Source: an uncultured Oscillospiraceae bacterium
GTDB lineage: Bacteria; Bacillota; Clostridia; Oscillospirales; Oscillospiraceae
Reading direction: 5' to 3'
Length of the DNA stretch: 64,000 bases
NCBI GenBank assembly: GCA_944385365.1
Contig: CALWWW010000002.1
Coordinates: forward strand, 62,001-126,000
The translations under genes and the position numbers were made by a program. Below, piece by piece: positions 33,379-44,369 of the stretch (position 1 is its first letter; every line of letters starts with the position of its first letter). The notes beneath the pieces are model-generated. The model was not told where the DNA came from. It saw only the letters and a program-made list of their open reading frames with translations, and ran no database searches.

Positions 33379-33429
33379 GGAACAATTTGTTCCAATATAA
33401 TTATAACGGATAGCTTGTCCCGGTGTCAA
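33379..33429 (-). promoter_or_regulatory. promoter and palindrome of the NifU-like/GGGtGRT operon
   Basis: On the minus strand TTGACA (33424-33429) and TATAAT (33400-33405) are 18 bp apart. Just downstream, at the expected transcript start, lies the perfect palindrome GGAACAA-T-TTGTTCC (33379-33393), a likely operator. The 5-bp centre between GAAC and GTTC differs from the LexA box (4 bp). Confidence 0.65.
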
Positions 33430-33485
33430 GGCGAAGAACTACGCAATTTCGCAGTTCCACGGGACGGATTCTCATATACTTTCAC

Positions 33486-33520
33486 AAAAAGACACGGCGC
33501 TTAGCCAAAAGCGCCGTGTC
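33486..33520 (-). terminator. terminator of upp
   Basis: GACACGGCGCTT pairs with AAGCGCCGTGTC (12 bp), followed by TTTTT on the minus strand. Confidence 0.85.
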
Positions 33521-33528
33521 GCCGCAGG

Positions 33529-34161
33529 TTATTTGGTGCCGAAAATCCGGTCGCCGGCATCGCCCAGTCCGGGGACAATATAGGCGTGTTCATTCAGGCG
33601 TTCATCCAGCGCGGCCAGGAAAATGTCCACGTCCGGATGGTCCTTCCGCACAGTCTCCACACCTTCCGGCGCAGCCAGAATATCCATCAGCGTAATGTTT
33701 TTGCAGCCGTACTTCTTCTTCAGCAGGGCAATCGCCGCAGAAGCGCTGCCGCCGGTGGCCAGCATGGGGTCCACGACAAACACCTGACGCTCCGCGATAT
33801 CGGGCGGCATCTTGCAGTAATACTCCACCGGCTCGTGGGTCTCCGGGTCCCGGAACAAGCCGATATGTCCAACCTTGGCCGAGGGAATCAGGTCAATGAT
33901 GGTATCCACCATGCCCAGGCCGGCCCGCAGAATGGGGACGATGGCCAGCTTCTTACCGGCCAGAACGCGCACCTTGGCCACCGCCACCGGCGTCTCCACC
34001 TCCACCTCTTCGGTGGGCAGATTGCGTGTGGCTTCATAGCACATCAGGGCGGCAATTTCGCCGACGATCTCCCGGAATTCCTTGACGCCGGTGCGCTTGT
34101 CGCGCAGAATCGCCAGCTTATGCTGGATCAGGGGATGATCCAAAACGTGAACAGTTCCCAT
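33529..34161 (-). CDS. upp: uracil phosphoribosyltransferase
   Basis: Upp converts uracil and PRPP to UMP in pyrimidine salvage. The 210-aa protein has the PRPP-binding motif [14 protein letters not shown], the uracil-binding C-terminus [17 protein letters not shown] and PILRAGLGM. Length matches the family. It lies two bases after tsaB, so it appears to be the last gene of a tsaE-tsaB-upp operon. Confidence 0.96.
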   Translation of the reverse strand: MGTVHVLDHPLIQHKLAILRDKRTGVKEFREIVGEIAALMCYEATRNLPTEEVEVETPVAVAKVRVLAGKKLAIVPILRAGLGMVDTIIDLIPSAKVGHIGLFRDPETHEPVEYYCKMPPDIAERQVFVVDPMLATGGSASAAIALLKKKYGCKNITLMDILAAPEGVETVRKDHPDVDIFLAALDERLNEHAYIVPGLGDAGDRIFGTK

Positions 34162-34163
34162 GG

Positions 34164-34880
34164 TTATTGGTCTCCTCTCGTCGATTGTAAACGTTCCAGC
34201 CGTTCCCGTTCCGCCTGACTCAGGCGCAGATAGGAAGGCGTCATCGATGCGCCGTCGCAGTCAATTCCCTGCTCCAGCCGCTGCTGTGCGGCCAAGGCGA
34301 CGCCGGATGCCCGCTGGTGGCGCAGGTGCTCCGGCATCAGGCAGAGATCCGGCAGCTGCTTTCCGATGGTATTATAACACAGCTGTGCACCATCTCCAAC
34401 TAAAATTTTTCGCCCTTCCACAGCTTGCAGCTTTTTGCACAATTCCTCCAAGGAAATGGCGCTATCCTCCAAAAGCCGGTGGGGTATTCCCTGCTCCATC
34501 CGGAATATAGCTGTGTACACCTGACTGCGGCGTGCATCCATGGTTGGAACCACAATGCCGTCCGTCAGCCCGCTGGACCATGCCATAGCCTCCAACGTAG
34601 AGACACCGCAGCAGGGCAGCTGCCGCCCCCAGGCGAAGCCCTTGGCCGCCGCCACACCAATACGGACGCCGGTAAAACTACCGGGACCGGCTGCCACGGC
34701 TACGGCATCCACCTGCTCCACCGTCAGATCACAGTTGCACAGCAAATCCTCCGCCATTTTCATGACGGTACGGCTGTGGGTCTGGCCGCTGTTTTGATAA
34801 TATTCGGCCAGCAGGACGCCGTCGTTCAGCAGTGCCACCGACGCTGCCTTTGCCGAGGTTTCAAATGCCAAGATCCGCAA
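34164..34880 (-). CDS. tsaB: tRNA threonylcarbamoyladenosine biosynthesis protein TsaB
   Basis: TsaB works with TsaD and TsaE to transfer threonylcarbamoyl to A37 of ANN-decoding tRNAs. The 238-aa protein shows [15 protein letters not shown] and [23 protein letters not shown] of the ASKHA fold. The start is chosen at a TTG with AAGGGGGG upstream, giving RILAFETS at the N-terminus; a further in-frame TTG would add six residues. It overlaps the 3' end of tsaE by 20 bp. tsaD is not in the window. Confidence 0.92.
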   Translation of the reverse strand: MRILAFETSAKAASVALLNDGVLLAEYYQNSGQTHSRTVMKMAEDLLCNCDLTVEQVDAVAVAAGPGSFTGVRIGVAAAKGFAWGRQLPCCGVSTLEAMAWSSGLTDGIVVPTMDARRSQVYTAIFRMEQGIPHRLLEDSAISLEELCKKLQAVEGRKILVGDGAQLCYNTIGKQLPDLCLMPEHLRHQRASGVALAAQQRLEQGIDCDGASMTPSYLRLSQAERERLERLQSTRGDQ

Positions 34881-35304
34881 ACTGCCGCCCCCCTTCAATC
34901 GAAATCACACGTTGCTCCGGGTCGTCATTCACCTTGCGCAGCTCCACACGGATGGGGTCCTCCAGCGCTTCCTCCACGTTTTCGCTCCACTCCACGGCAC
35001 AGACGCCGCCGCGGGTCAGATAGTCCTCCCATCCGATATCAAACAGCTCATCTGCCGAATGCAGCCGGTACATGTCGAAGTGGAACAGCGGCAGTCGGCC
35101 GCTCAGATATTCGTTGACCACCGTATAGGTGGGGCTGGTAACGCGATCTGTAATGCCGAGACCTGCCGCCAGCCCGCGGGTAAAGGCCGTCTTGCCGGCG
35201 CCCAGGTCGCCGGTATAGGCCAGCACATCGCCGGGCAGCAGATACTGGGCCAGAGCCGCCCCCAGCCGTTCCGTCTCCTGGGGAGACCGGGTAATAAACT
35301 CCAT
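34861..35304 (-). CDS. tsaE: tRNA threonylcarbamoyladenosine biosynthesis ATPase TsaE
   Basis: TsaE is the ATPase that drives t6A synthesis with TsaB and TsaD. The 147-aa protein has Walker A GDLGAGKTAFTRGLA, switch VTSPTYTVVNEY and HFDMYRL, all typical. Translation probably starts at the ATG (MEFITRSPQETERLG); a GTG four codons upstream sits on the GGAG sequence. First gene of tsaE-tsaB-upp. Confidence 0.93.
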   Translation of the reverse strand: MEFITRSPQETERLGAALAQYLLPGDVLAYTGDLGAGKTAFTRGLAAGLGITDRVTSPTYTVVNEYLSGRLPLFHFDMYRLHSADELFDIGWEDYLTRGGVCAVEWSENVEEALEDPIRVELRKVNDDPEQRVISIEGGRQFADLGI

Positions 35305-35363
35305 ATGCTCTAACACTCCAAATGGTTCTTATCTGTCTATTCTACCACAGGAAACGACAGGCA

Positions 35364-35651
35364 TCAATCCTTTTGCTTTTTATATTCTTCAATCAGAATC
35401 TTAGCGGCGTCAAAATCCAGTCGTTCTTCCATCGCCATACGTTTGATCAGGCCGATATACGGGTCGGCATCTGCCGTCTCTCCCACACGAATTTTCTGAA
35501 TCAGCCGGTCCAGCCGCAGGCGAACCGTCGGATATGTGACACCATACCGTGCCGCTACCTCTTTCAAAGAGCCGGATGCCAGCACAAAATTTTTCATAAA
35601 TGTGACGTCCTCCGGCTCCAGATTATGAAGCCATTCCGGCAAAAGCTGCAT
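35364..35651 (-). CDS. DUF2089 family protein
   Basis: A 95-aa protein matching the DUF2089 pattern: LPEWLHNLEPEDVTFMKNFVLASGSLKEVA followed by a helix-turn-helix region ARYGVTYPTVRLRLDRLIQKI. It is probably a small DNA-binding regulator; in the family a zinc-ribbon is often present but is missing here. AAGGGGGTG lies before the ATG; in-frame upstream codons are AT-rich and unlikely to be coding. Confidence 0.75.
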   Translation of the reverse strand: MQLLPEWLHNLEPEDVTFMKNFVLASGSLKEVAARYGVTYPTVRLRLDRLIQKIRVGETADADPYIGLIKRMAMEERLDFDAAKILIEEYKKQKD

Positions 35652-35777
35652 TGCCGCACCCCCTTGTTTTTTATTATAATTTTTAACATTATTAAAGTCA
35701 ATCATAAATATTATTAAAAATATTCTTGAAATTCTGCTGGCAAGCAATGAGCCGCACTTCAAATTCATCTATGAAAA

Positions 35778-35808
35778 ACCCGGTCGATACAGAATGTACC
35801 GACCGGGT
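35778..35808 (-). terminator. terminator of the CxCxxC protein gene
   Basis: ACCCGGTCG and CGACCGGGT form the stem, followed by TTTTT on the minus strand. Confidence 0.75.
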
Positions 35809-35851
35809 ATATCGCCTGAGCTAGTCATATGAATACAATCGCAGCCCCTCC

Positions 35852-36286
35852 CTATTGGTCCGGTTCTTCCAGGACCCATGGGAGTCGGGCAGAAAACATC
35901 AAGTCAAACTGTGGCTCCGGAAATCCAGGTGCTCCATATGGATACGAGTCGTGCCCACAGCATCCCGTGCCCCAGTCAAAGTCGATCTCATGCAGATCAT
36001 TTTCGCATAGAATCCGCCCCGCCAGCCGGTAGCAGAATTGATACAGATGTTCGCCATCGACTGCGTACAGTTCGCAGACATAGGTTGCTTTCTCCGGCGG
36101 AATCTGGAGCTGTTCCAGCAGCTTTAGGACTGGGGACGGCAGTTGCTTCTGCTGCGCCAGCTTCAGGAAATTGCGGCAGTGTCCGCAATCGCAGCCCCAT
36201 AGCTCTGCATGATTGTACCATGTCACTGTAGCATCCAGATCAATCGTTACCCGTGAACCAAAAAGTTCTCCCTCATATTGTTTCAT
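35852..36286 (-). CDS. uncharacterised Cys-rich protein
   Basis: A 144-aa soluble protein with a CxCxxC cluster in ELWGCDCGHCRNFLKLAQQ (about residues 31-42) and a second Cys pair in DWGTGCCGHDSYPYG near residue 108. The arrangement suggests metal or Fe-S binding, or a structural zinc site. I recognise the CGHCRNF pattern as recurring in Clostridial hypothetical proteins but cannot name a function. The ATG has AGGAG ten bases upstream. It lies directly before (in transcription order, after) the DUF6054 gene, 30 bases apart, so the two may be co-transcribed. Confidence 0.7.
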   Translation of the reverse strand: MKQYEGELFGSRVTIDLDATVTWYNHAELWGCDCGHCRNFLKLAQQKQLPSPVLKLLEQLQIPPEKATYVCELYAVDGEHLYQFCYRLAGRILCENDLHEIDFDWGTGCCGHDSYPYGAPGFPEPQFDLMFSARLPWVLEEPDQ

Positions 36287-36316
36287 ACTGCATCTCCTGC
36301 ATGATTTCCATTCTGC

Positions 36317-36643
36317 TTATAAAATCTCCTGCAGTTTTTCTAGAAAGGCCTCTTCTCCCCAAGTGTTAATCTTGAAAAAGACAGCCTGGCTGCCACCGGA
36401 TGTAATGGCGGAAAGCTGAATCGCATCTGTACCGTTTTGAAACAATGTCACATTCAGGCTGACACGGTTCCCTCCAGCATAGCTGTATCGCTCAAACACC
36501 CGGACGCTGCATCTGGCATCACCACTCCGAAAATCGCTGGAATCCTCCATAGATGCCGATACACTGCCGTTGACAATTCCCTCTTCAATTCTTTGCAAAA
36601 TTTCATCAAAATTGCCTGTGAGAGTTTGTTCCAATTTTGCCAT
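36317..36643 (-). CDS. DUF6054 family protein
   Basis: A 108-aa protein resembling the DUF6054 family: GNFDEILQRIEEGIVNGSVSASMEDSSDF, a conserved CSVRVFERYSYAGGNRVSL and ITSGGSQAVFFKINTWGEEAFL. No signal peptide or membrane segment is visible and no function is known. The ATG chosen has AAGGGGA seven to eight bases upstream; a GTG two codons earlier is less likely. Confidence 0.75.
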   Translation of the reverse strand: MAKLEQTLTGNFDEILQRIEEGIVNGSVSASMEDSSDFRSGDARCSVRVFERYSYAGGNRVSLNVTLFQNGTDAIQLSAITSGGSQAVFFKINTWGEEAFLEKLQEIL

Positions 36644-36679
36644 ATACACTTCCCCTTTCGTTATCTGTCCTGCGTATGG

Positions 36680-37360
36680 TTACTTGATAATAACCGTTGG
36701 GTACTGTTCCAGCACCGTCACATTGGGCACTTCTCCGCCATATCGGGCAAGGTTTTTTGCCGCCTTTTTACAGATTCCGCTGCCGTCGATTTCTGGCTCC
36801 GGCATGTGATAAATCCAGGCATGGTGGGCCGTTTCCCGCAGCAGCTGCCGTGTCTCCGGGTAAGACAGGTATACCGCATTGAAAAAGCCATGGTCCGCTA
36901 TGCGTCCATGTAAAAAAGTTCGATGCTTTTCCGGTGACAGTTCCGCGTCGGCTGTCAGATAGAAGCTCGTCTCCCCTGCCTGAACAAAAAAGGTGTAATG
37001 CTTGGCCCATACATAGTCACAGGGCATATGCTCATGGTATTGATATTCCACCGTAAAGGCCCCGACTTGCAGAATGCCATGGTCCGGCATCTCCGGCGCA
37101 GGGAAAAAGGTTGCCACATGGGGATGGTTCCGCAAAAATGCCGCATTATCTGATTGATCATAGTGGTCAGGGTGCAGATGGGAGTAAAACAGTCCGTCTA
37201 CGTGCGCATTCGGCGGCAGTGTTCCCCGGATGATTCCTCGGGCCAACGTTCGGTCTATCTGTTTAAAGCTGCCATGGCGGCCATTGAGGCCGTCGAACAA
37301 AATGGCAGAATTTCCGTGACACAGCAACAGGCCCGTACTGCATAAAAGCGTCGCTTCCAT
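36680..37360 (-). CDS. metallo-beta-lactamase fold hydrolase
   Basis: A 226-aa MBL-fold protein with the metal-binding motif FYSHLHPDHYDQ and further ligand candidates in MPDHGILQ, YLTADAELS and HHAWIYHMPE. It contains three times more His and Tyr than its neighbours in the central part. The substrate cannot be deduced; members of this superfamily include lactonases, phosphodiesterases and nucleases. GGAGG precedes the ATG. It is the most upstream gene of a minus-strand cluster with the DUF6054 and CxCxxC genes. Confidence 0.82.
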   Translation of the reverse strand: MEATLLCSTGLLLCHGNSAILFDGLNGRHGSFKQIDRTLARGIIRGTLPPNAHVDGLFYSHLHPDHYDQSDNAAFLRNHPHVATFFPAPEMPDHGILQVGAFTVEYQYHEHMPCDYVWAKHYTFFVQAGETSFYLTADAELSPEKHRTFLHGRIADHGFFNAVYLSYPETRQLLRETAHHAWIYHMPEPEIDGSGICKKAAKNLARYGGEVPNVTVLEQYPTVIIK

Positions 37361-37370
37361 GGTCCACCTC

Positions 37371-37402
37371 CAAAAAACTCCGGGAGCAGATGCCCCCGGA
37401 GT
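37371..37402 (-). terminator. terminator of the PTS-IIC-like gene
   Basis: ACTCCGGG pairs with CCCGGAGT, followed by TTTTTT on the minus strand, immediately before the ribosome-binding site of the next gene. Confidence 0.8.
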
Positions 37403-37434
37403 CTATTGTATTTCCTATGGTGTCAAAAGGCAAG

Positions 37435-38526
37435 TTACAGTTTCAGATCATTTTCCCGAATCCAGCCCAAGCGACGGCATAGCAGACCCAGTGCCCAGCA
37501 GATGACCGCCGGCAGGATAAAGCAGATCAGCGCCATGCCAATCCAATCCATGGCCGTGATAGCCGCTTTGGTTCCGGCCGCTACATCGTTCACCCAGCCG
37601 GTATAAACGCCGATGGGGCCTACAAAACCACAAGTACCCATACCAGAGGACACCGGCGATCCGTTCATCTCCAACCGGAAAACGCAGGTTGCAATGGGGC
37701 CGGTAATGGCCGACGTGAGAATGGCCGGAATCCAAATGCGAGGGTTCCGTACAATATTGCCCATTTGCAGCATGGAAGTACCCACCCCCTGAGACACCAA
37801 GCCGCCCCAGCTGTTTTCCCGGAAACTCATAACGGCAAAGCCCACCATCTGCGCACAGCATCCGGCCACAGCCGCACCGCCAGCCAGACCCGTAAGCGAC
37901 AGCGCCGCACAGATGGCTGCGCTGGAAATAGGCAGCGTCAAGGCAATGCCCACAATCACCGACACCAGAATGCCCATCAGCAAGGGCTGCAATTCTGTGG
38001 CCCACATAATAAGCTGTCCCACCGAACTGGCCGCCGTACCAATGGCCGGCGCCCACCAGGCGGACAGTCCCACGCCAACGGCAATGGTCACCAACGGCGT
38101 TACCAGAATGTCCACTTTCGTCTCTTTGGAGACCAGTTTTCCCAATTCCGCCGCCAGAATAGCTACGAACAGGACGGCCAGCGGGCCGCCTGCACCGCCC
38201 AGTGTGTTAGCGGCAAAACCAACCGTAGCCAGAGAAAACAGCACCAGCGGCGGAGCTTGTAACGCATACCCGATGGCGATGGCCATGGCGGGGCCGCTCA
38301 TGGCCGAAGCCAATCCGCCCACCGTATAGGAAATTGCATGGTCACCGGTACCTAAGGTTGCCACCGTGCGGGTCAAAAAGTCGATATGGAACTGCGTTCC
38401 TACCGTATCAATGATGGTGCCGATGAGCAAGCTGCAAAACAAACCTTGGGCCATAGCGCCTAGTGCGTCCACACCGTATCGCTTGGCCGATATGACGATG
38501 TTCTTTCGTTTTAGAAATTCTTTCAC
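37435..38526 (-). CDS. PTS EIIC-like membrane permease (PF13303 type)
   Basis: A 363-aa integral membrane protein with about ten hydrophobic segments, resembling the PTS_EIIC_2 (PF13303) group: GLFCSLLIGTIIDTVG, AGGPLAVLFVAILAAELGKLVSKETKVDI and SSGMGTCGFVGPIG. No EIIA or EIIB domain or gene accompanies it, which is usual for this group. It is divergent from a NiaR-type niacin repressor gene and shares its regulatory region, so nicotinate or a related NAD precursor is a plausible substrate (inference), rather than a sugar. Confidence 0.82.
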   Translation of the reverse strand: MKEFLKRKNIVISAKRYGVDALGAMAQGLFCSLLIGTIIDTVGTQFHIDFLTRTVATLGTGDHAISYTVGGLASAMSGPAMAIAIGYALQAPPLVLFSLATVGFAANTLGGAGGPLAVLFVAILAAELGKLVSKETKVDILVTPLVTIAVGVGLSAWWAPAIGTAASSVGQLIMWATELQPLLMGILVSVIVGIALTLPISSAAICAALSLTGLAGGAAVAGCCAQMVGFAVMSFRENSWGGLVSQGVGTSMLQMGNIVRNPRIWIPAILTSAITGPIATCVFRLEMNGSPVSSGMGTCGFVGPIGVYTGWVNDVAAGTKAAITAMDWIGMALICFILPAVICWALGLLCRRLGWIRENDLKL

Positions 38527-38555
38527 ACACTCTCCCGCTTTCTGTAAATCTAACC

Positions 38556-38604
38556 GACAAGACAGTTGACAACCCCATTATACTGACTGTGTTGCCAATG
38601 TCAA
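38556..38604 (-). promoter_or_regulatory. promoter and candidate NiaR site of the permease gene
   Basis: On the minus strand TTGACA (38599-38604) and TATAAT (38577-38582) are 16 bp apart. The sequence GACAAGACAG (38556-38565, plus-strand reading) lies at the expected transcript start and recurs as GACAAGACTG in the niaR promoter, so it may be the repressor's operator. Confidence 0.6.
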
Positions 38605-38643
38605 TGGCTTTTGTGAAAATCAGAATTCTTTCTGAAAATCTCA

Positions 38644-38673
38644 TTGACAAGACTGCGGTATATTGTATATGAT
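38644..38673 (+). promoter_or_regulatory. niaR promoter with candidate operator
   Basis: TTGACA (38644-38649) and TATGAT (38668-38673) are 18 bp apart. GACAAGACTG (38646-38655) overlaps the -35, consistent with autorepression. Confidence 0.55.
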
Positions 38674-38694
38674 TACACAAAAGGAGTGAGTGCC

Positions 38695-39213
38695 ATGGAT
38701 GGACGGCAGCGCAGAGCAAAAATCGCCTCTTTATTAAACAGCAAGCACCCCATGACCGGTACGGAACTGGCCCGGTGTCTCGGTGTCAGCCGTCAGATCA
38801 TTGTGCAGGATATCGCACTGATGCGGGCAGAAGATAAAAATATTTTATCCACCAACAAAGGCTATCTGATCTATGATTCCACTGACGTACAAACCTCCTG
38901 CCGCCGGGTGTTTCATGTGCGCCACACCACGGAACAGCTGTTGGATGAACTGACATCCATTACAGAATTGGGCGGTCAGGTACTGGATGTCAGTGTGGAG
39001 CACAGCATTTACGGTCAGCTGCGCGTGGATTTGTTCATTCGTTCTGTACAGGATGCGGAAGAATTTGCAGCCAAATGGAAACATGCCGATGCCGCGCCAT
39101 TAAAAGAGTTGACGCAAGATACGCACTATCATACGGTGGCCGCCAGCTCTGAACGGTTGCTGGACCTGATTGAAGCCGAACTGGAACACAAAGGATATCT
39201 CATTAAGGCATAA
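38695..39213 (+). CDS. niaR: NiaR-type transcriptional repressor of niacin genes
   Basis: A 172-aa protein with an N-terminal HTH_11 domain (MTGTELARCLGVSRQIIVQDIALM) and a C-terminal 3H domain carrying three conserved His regions (FHVRHTTEQ, VEHSIYG, DTHYHTVAA). NiaR (YrxA) binds nicotinate via the 3H domain and represses niacin transport and NAD synthesis genes in Firmicutes. AAGGAG lies before the ATG at 38695. The neighbouring divergent permease is its likely target. Confidence 0.88.
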   Translation: MDGRQRRAKIASLLNSKHPMTGTELARCLGVSRQIIVQDIALMRAEDKNILSTNKGYLIYDSTDVQTSCRRVFHVRHTTEQLLDELTSITELGGQVLDVSVEHSIYGQLRVDLFIRSVQDAEEFAAKWKHADAAPLKELTQDTHYHTVAASSERLLDLIEAELEHKGYLIKA

Positions 39214-39214
39214 G

Positions 39215-39249
39215 AATGGGCGGGTACGCGCGACGCGTACCCGCCCATT
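39215..39249. terminator. bidirectional terminator between niaR and ligA
   Basis: AATGGGCGGGTACGCG and CGCGTACCCGCCCATT form a perfect 16-bp stem with loop CGA between the convergent genes. Confidence 0.85.
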
Positions 39250-39252
39250 TCA

Positions 39253-41896
<2,644 letters not shown>

Positions 41897-41936
41897 CGCC
41901 ACCACCTCGCCCATGTCTATGGGCAAGCGGCATCCA

Positions 41937-44306
41937 TTATGACAACTTTTTCATATGGGCCCCGGCCGTTCTGGCCATAACCCGTTTGGTTCCTACATTG
42001 TCAAAGGCAATTTCCAGCAGAGCGTCGTTGCCCATGGGCGTCACCGCAAGAATCATACCGGTACCGAAGGCCGTATGGCAGACCCGGGTTCCCTTTGTAT
42101 AACTCATGGCTTCCACCGGCTGGGTGGAACGATTGGTCAACGACGAATAATCCTTTTTGGGTTCCCGCTTGGGTGTTGGTTTCTGCTGCGCCGCCTTAAT
42201 CTGTGCCTCCGTCCGGCCAGTGGTGTGCTGGGCCGGGATTTCCTGCACAAAACGGGATGGCCGGTTGACTGAGGTTCGGCCGTAGAGCATCCGCTGCCGT
42301 GCGTGGGTAATGGTCAGGCTTTCCTTGGCGCGGGTAATGGCCACATAGCAGAGACGCCGTTCCTCTTCCATCTCCTCCGGCTCGCCGATGGCCCGGGAAC
42401 CGGGGAACAGCCCTTCCTCCATGCCCACCAGGAACACATGGGGAAATTCCAGGCCCTTGGCAGAGTGGATAGTCATCATTACCACCGCATCCGCTCCCTG
42501 ATCGTACTGCTCCAAATCCGTATAGAGGGCAATTTCCTCCAAAAAGCCGTTGAGCGTCGGCACGTCCTGATTCTCCATATAACTGAGAATACTGGATTTC
42601 AATTCGCGGACGTTTTCGGCCCGTGTCTGACTTTCTGTGTCGTCTTTGGCTTCGAGCATGGCAAGATACCCGCTGCGAATCAGCAGTTCGTCGTAAAATT
42701 CCGCCAATGTCAGTGTCTCCAGCAATTCCTCACAGCCATCGATCATGTCGGTAAAGGCTTTCAACTTGTTGGCGGCCTTTTCCATGGCCGGGTATTCCCC
42801 TGCTCTGGCAATGACCGAATAGAGGGGTTTGCCCTCGGCGTCGGCCAGACGTTCCGCCGTCTCCACGGTCTTCGGACCTATCCCTCGGGGCGGATTGTTG
42901 ATGATCCGCCGCAGGCGGAGGGTATCGCTGCGGTTGTTGATGACTGACATATACGCCAGCATGTCTTTGACCTCTGCCCGGTCGAAGAACCGCATACCAC
43001 CCACAACCCGGTATGGAATACCATTGCGCTTGAACGCATATTCCAGCGCGTTGGATTGGGCATTGGTCCGATAGAGCACCGCATAGTCCTTGAGATTCTG
43101 CCCCCGGGACCGGGTTAAGATGCCATTGGTGACAAAATTGGCCTCATCAGACTCATTGTAGGCTTCATACAGGCGGATTTTCTCTCCGTCATTGTTTTCC
43201 GTCCAGAGATTTTTACCCTTACGGCCCTGATTGTTGGCAATAACAGCATTGGCCGCCGCCAAAATGCATTTGGTAGACCGGTAGTTCTGTTCCAATCGAA
43301 TGAGCCGTGCGCCCTTGTACTGTTTCTCAAAGCCCAGAATATTCTCAATGGTGGCGCCGCGGAATCGATAGATACTCTGGTCATCGTCACCGACCACGCA
43401 GATATTCTCATAGCCACCGGACAGCAGCTGCGCCAGCAGGAACTGCAAATGGTTGGTATCCTGATACTCGTCAATAAGGACATACCGGAACTTCTGCTGA
43501 TAATGCTCCCGCACATCCTCGTGTTCCTGTAAGAGCTGGACTGTCAGCAGGATGATATCATCGAAATCCACCGCATTGGCCGCCCGCAGCCGTTTTTGAT
43601 ACTCGGCATAGGCCTTGGCGATACGCTCCGTGCGGTAGTCCCCAGCAGCCTCGGCCTGCCGGGCGAAGTCCTCCGGCGACTGGAGCTTGTCCTTGGCCTT
43701 GGAAATCAGGTTCAAGCACAGCCGGGCCGGCAGCAGTTTATCGTCCAGGCCCATGTCCCGAACTACGTCCTTCATGACCCGTTCTGAATCGGCAGTATCG
43801 TAGATGGTAAAGCTGCGGTCATATCCCAGCCACTCAATGTCCCGGCGCAAAATCCGGCAGCAGGCGGAATGGAACGTCATAGCCCACACATCGTTGGCGT
43901 CAGGCCCCAGAATCGACTCCAGCCGGTCCTTCAGCTGGTTGGCTGCCTTGTTGGTAAAGGTGATGGCGATGACATTCCAGGGGGCCGCCGGGCGGCAGGC
44001 GCAAAGGGCGTCCACCCGGCGGCGGTCCTCCTCCCGCGGATGCTCCGCAAAAGACTCCAGCAGCGCCACATCCTCTTCCGTCGGCGGAAACGGTATCTCA
44101 TCGGAGTCGGATGCACAGCCGTAGCGCAGCAGATTGGCAATCCGATGAATCAACACCGTGGTTTTGCCGGAACCGGCACCGGCCAGCAAAAGAAGCGGCC
44201 CTTCCGTGGTCAGGACCGCTTGCCGCTGCTCCGGGTTCAATCCCGCAAACTGCGACGCGATCACCGCCCGGCGGGCAGCAAGAAAACGTTGTTCCAATGT
44301 GCTCAT
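41937..44306 (-). CDS. pcrA: ATP-dependent DNA helicase PcrA/UvrD
   Basis: A 789-aa superfamily 1A helicase that translocates 3'-5' and acts in repair, plasmid rolling-circle replication and removal of recombination intermediates. Motifs: LLLAGAGSGKTTVL (Walker A), VLIDEYQDTNHLQF (Walker B), VVGDDDQSIYRFRGA, RLEQNYRSTK, TIHSAKGLEFPHVFLVGMEE and YVAITRAKESLTI. It carries the C-terminal region (KRVMARTAGAHMKKL) seen in PcrA. The ATG follows AAGGTGA. PcrA is the usual host helicase for rolling-circle elements such as the one at 17.7-24.6 kb. Confidence 0.95.
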   Translation of the reverse strand: MSTLEQRFLAARRAVIASQFAGLNPEQRQAVLTTEGPLLLLAGAGSGKTTVLIHRIANLLRYGCASDSDEIPFPPTEEDVALLESFAEHPREEDRRRVDALCACRPAAPWNVIAITFTNKAANQLKDRLESILGPDANDVWAMTFHSACCRILRRDIEWLGYDRSFTIYDTADSERVMKDVVRDMGLDDKLLPARLCLNLISKAKDKLQSPEDFARQAEAAGDYRTERIAKAYAEYQKRLRAANAVDFDDIILLTVQLLQEHEDVREHYQQKFRYVLIDEYQDTNHLQFLLAQLLSGGYENICVVGDDDQSIYRFRGATIENILGFEKQYKGARLIRLEQNYRSTKCILAAANAVIANNQGRKGKNLWTENNDGEKIRLYEAYNESDEANFVTNGILTRSRGQNLKDYAVLYRTNAQSNALEYAFKRNGIPYRVVGGMRFFDRAEVKDMLAYMSVINNRSDTLRLRRIINNPPRGIGPKTVETAERLADAEGKPLYSVIARAGEYPAMEKAANKLKAFTDMIDGCEELLETLTLAEFYDELLIRSGYLAMLEAKDDTESQTRAENVRELKSSILSYMENQDVPTLNGFLEEIALYTDLEQYDQGADAVVMMTIHSAKGLEFPHVFLVGMEEGLFPGSRAIGEPEEMEEERRLCYVAITRAKESLTITHARQRMLYGRTSVNRPSRFVQEIPAQHTTGRTEAQIKAAQQKPTPKREPKKDYSSLTNRSTQPVEAMSYTKGTRVCHTAFGTGMILAVTPMGNDALLEIAFDNVGTKRVMARTAGAHMKKLS

Positions 44307-44369
44307 AGCTTCACCTTGTAATTTCATAGATGGAACTATTTTATTATATTTTTCGTCTTTTGTCGAGCA

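Noticed and set aside
33379-33393. LexA (SOS) box
   Set aside because: GAAC and GTTC are separated by 5 bp, whereas the Firmicute LexA box has 4; the downstream genes are not SOS-like.
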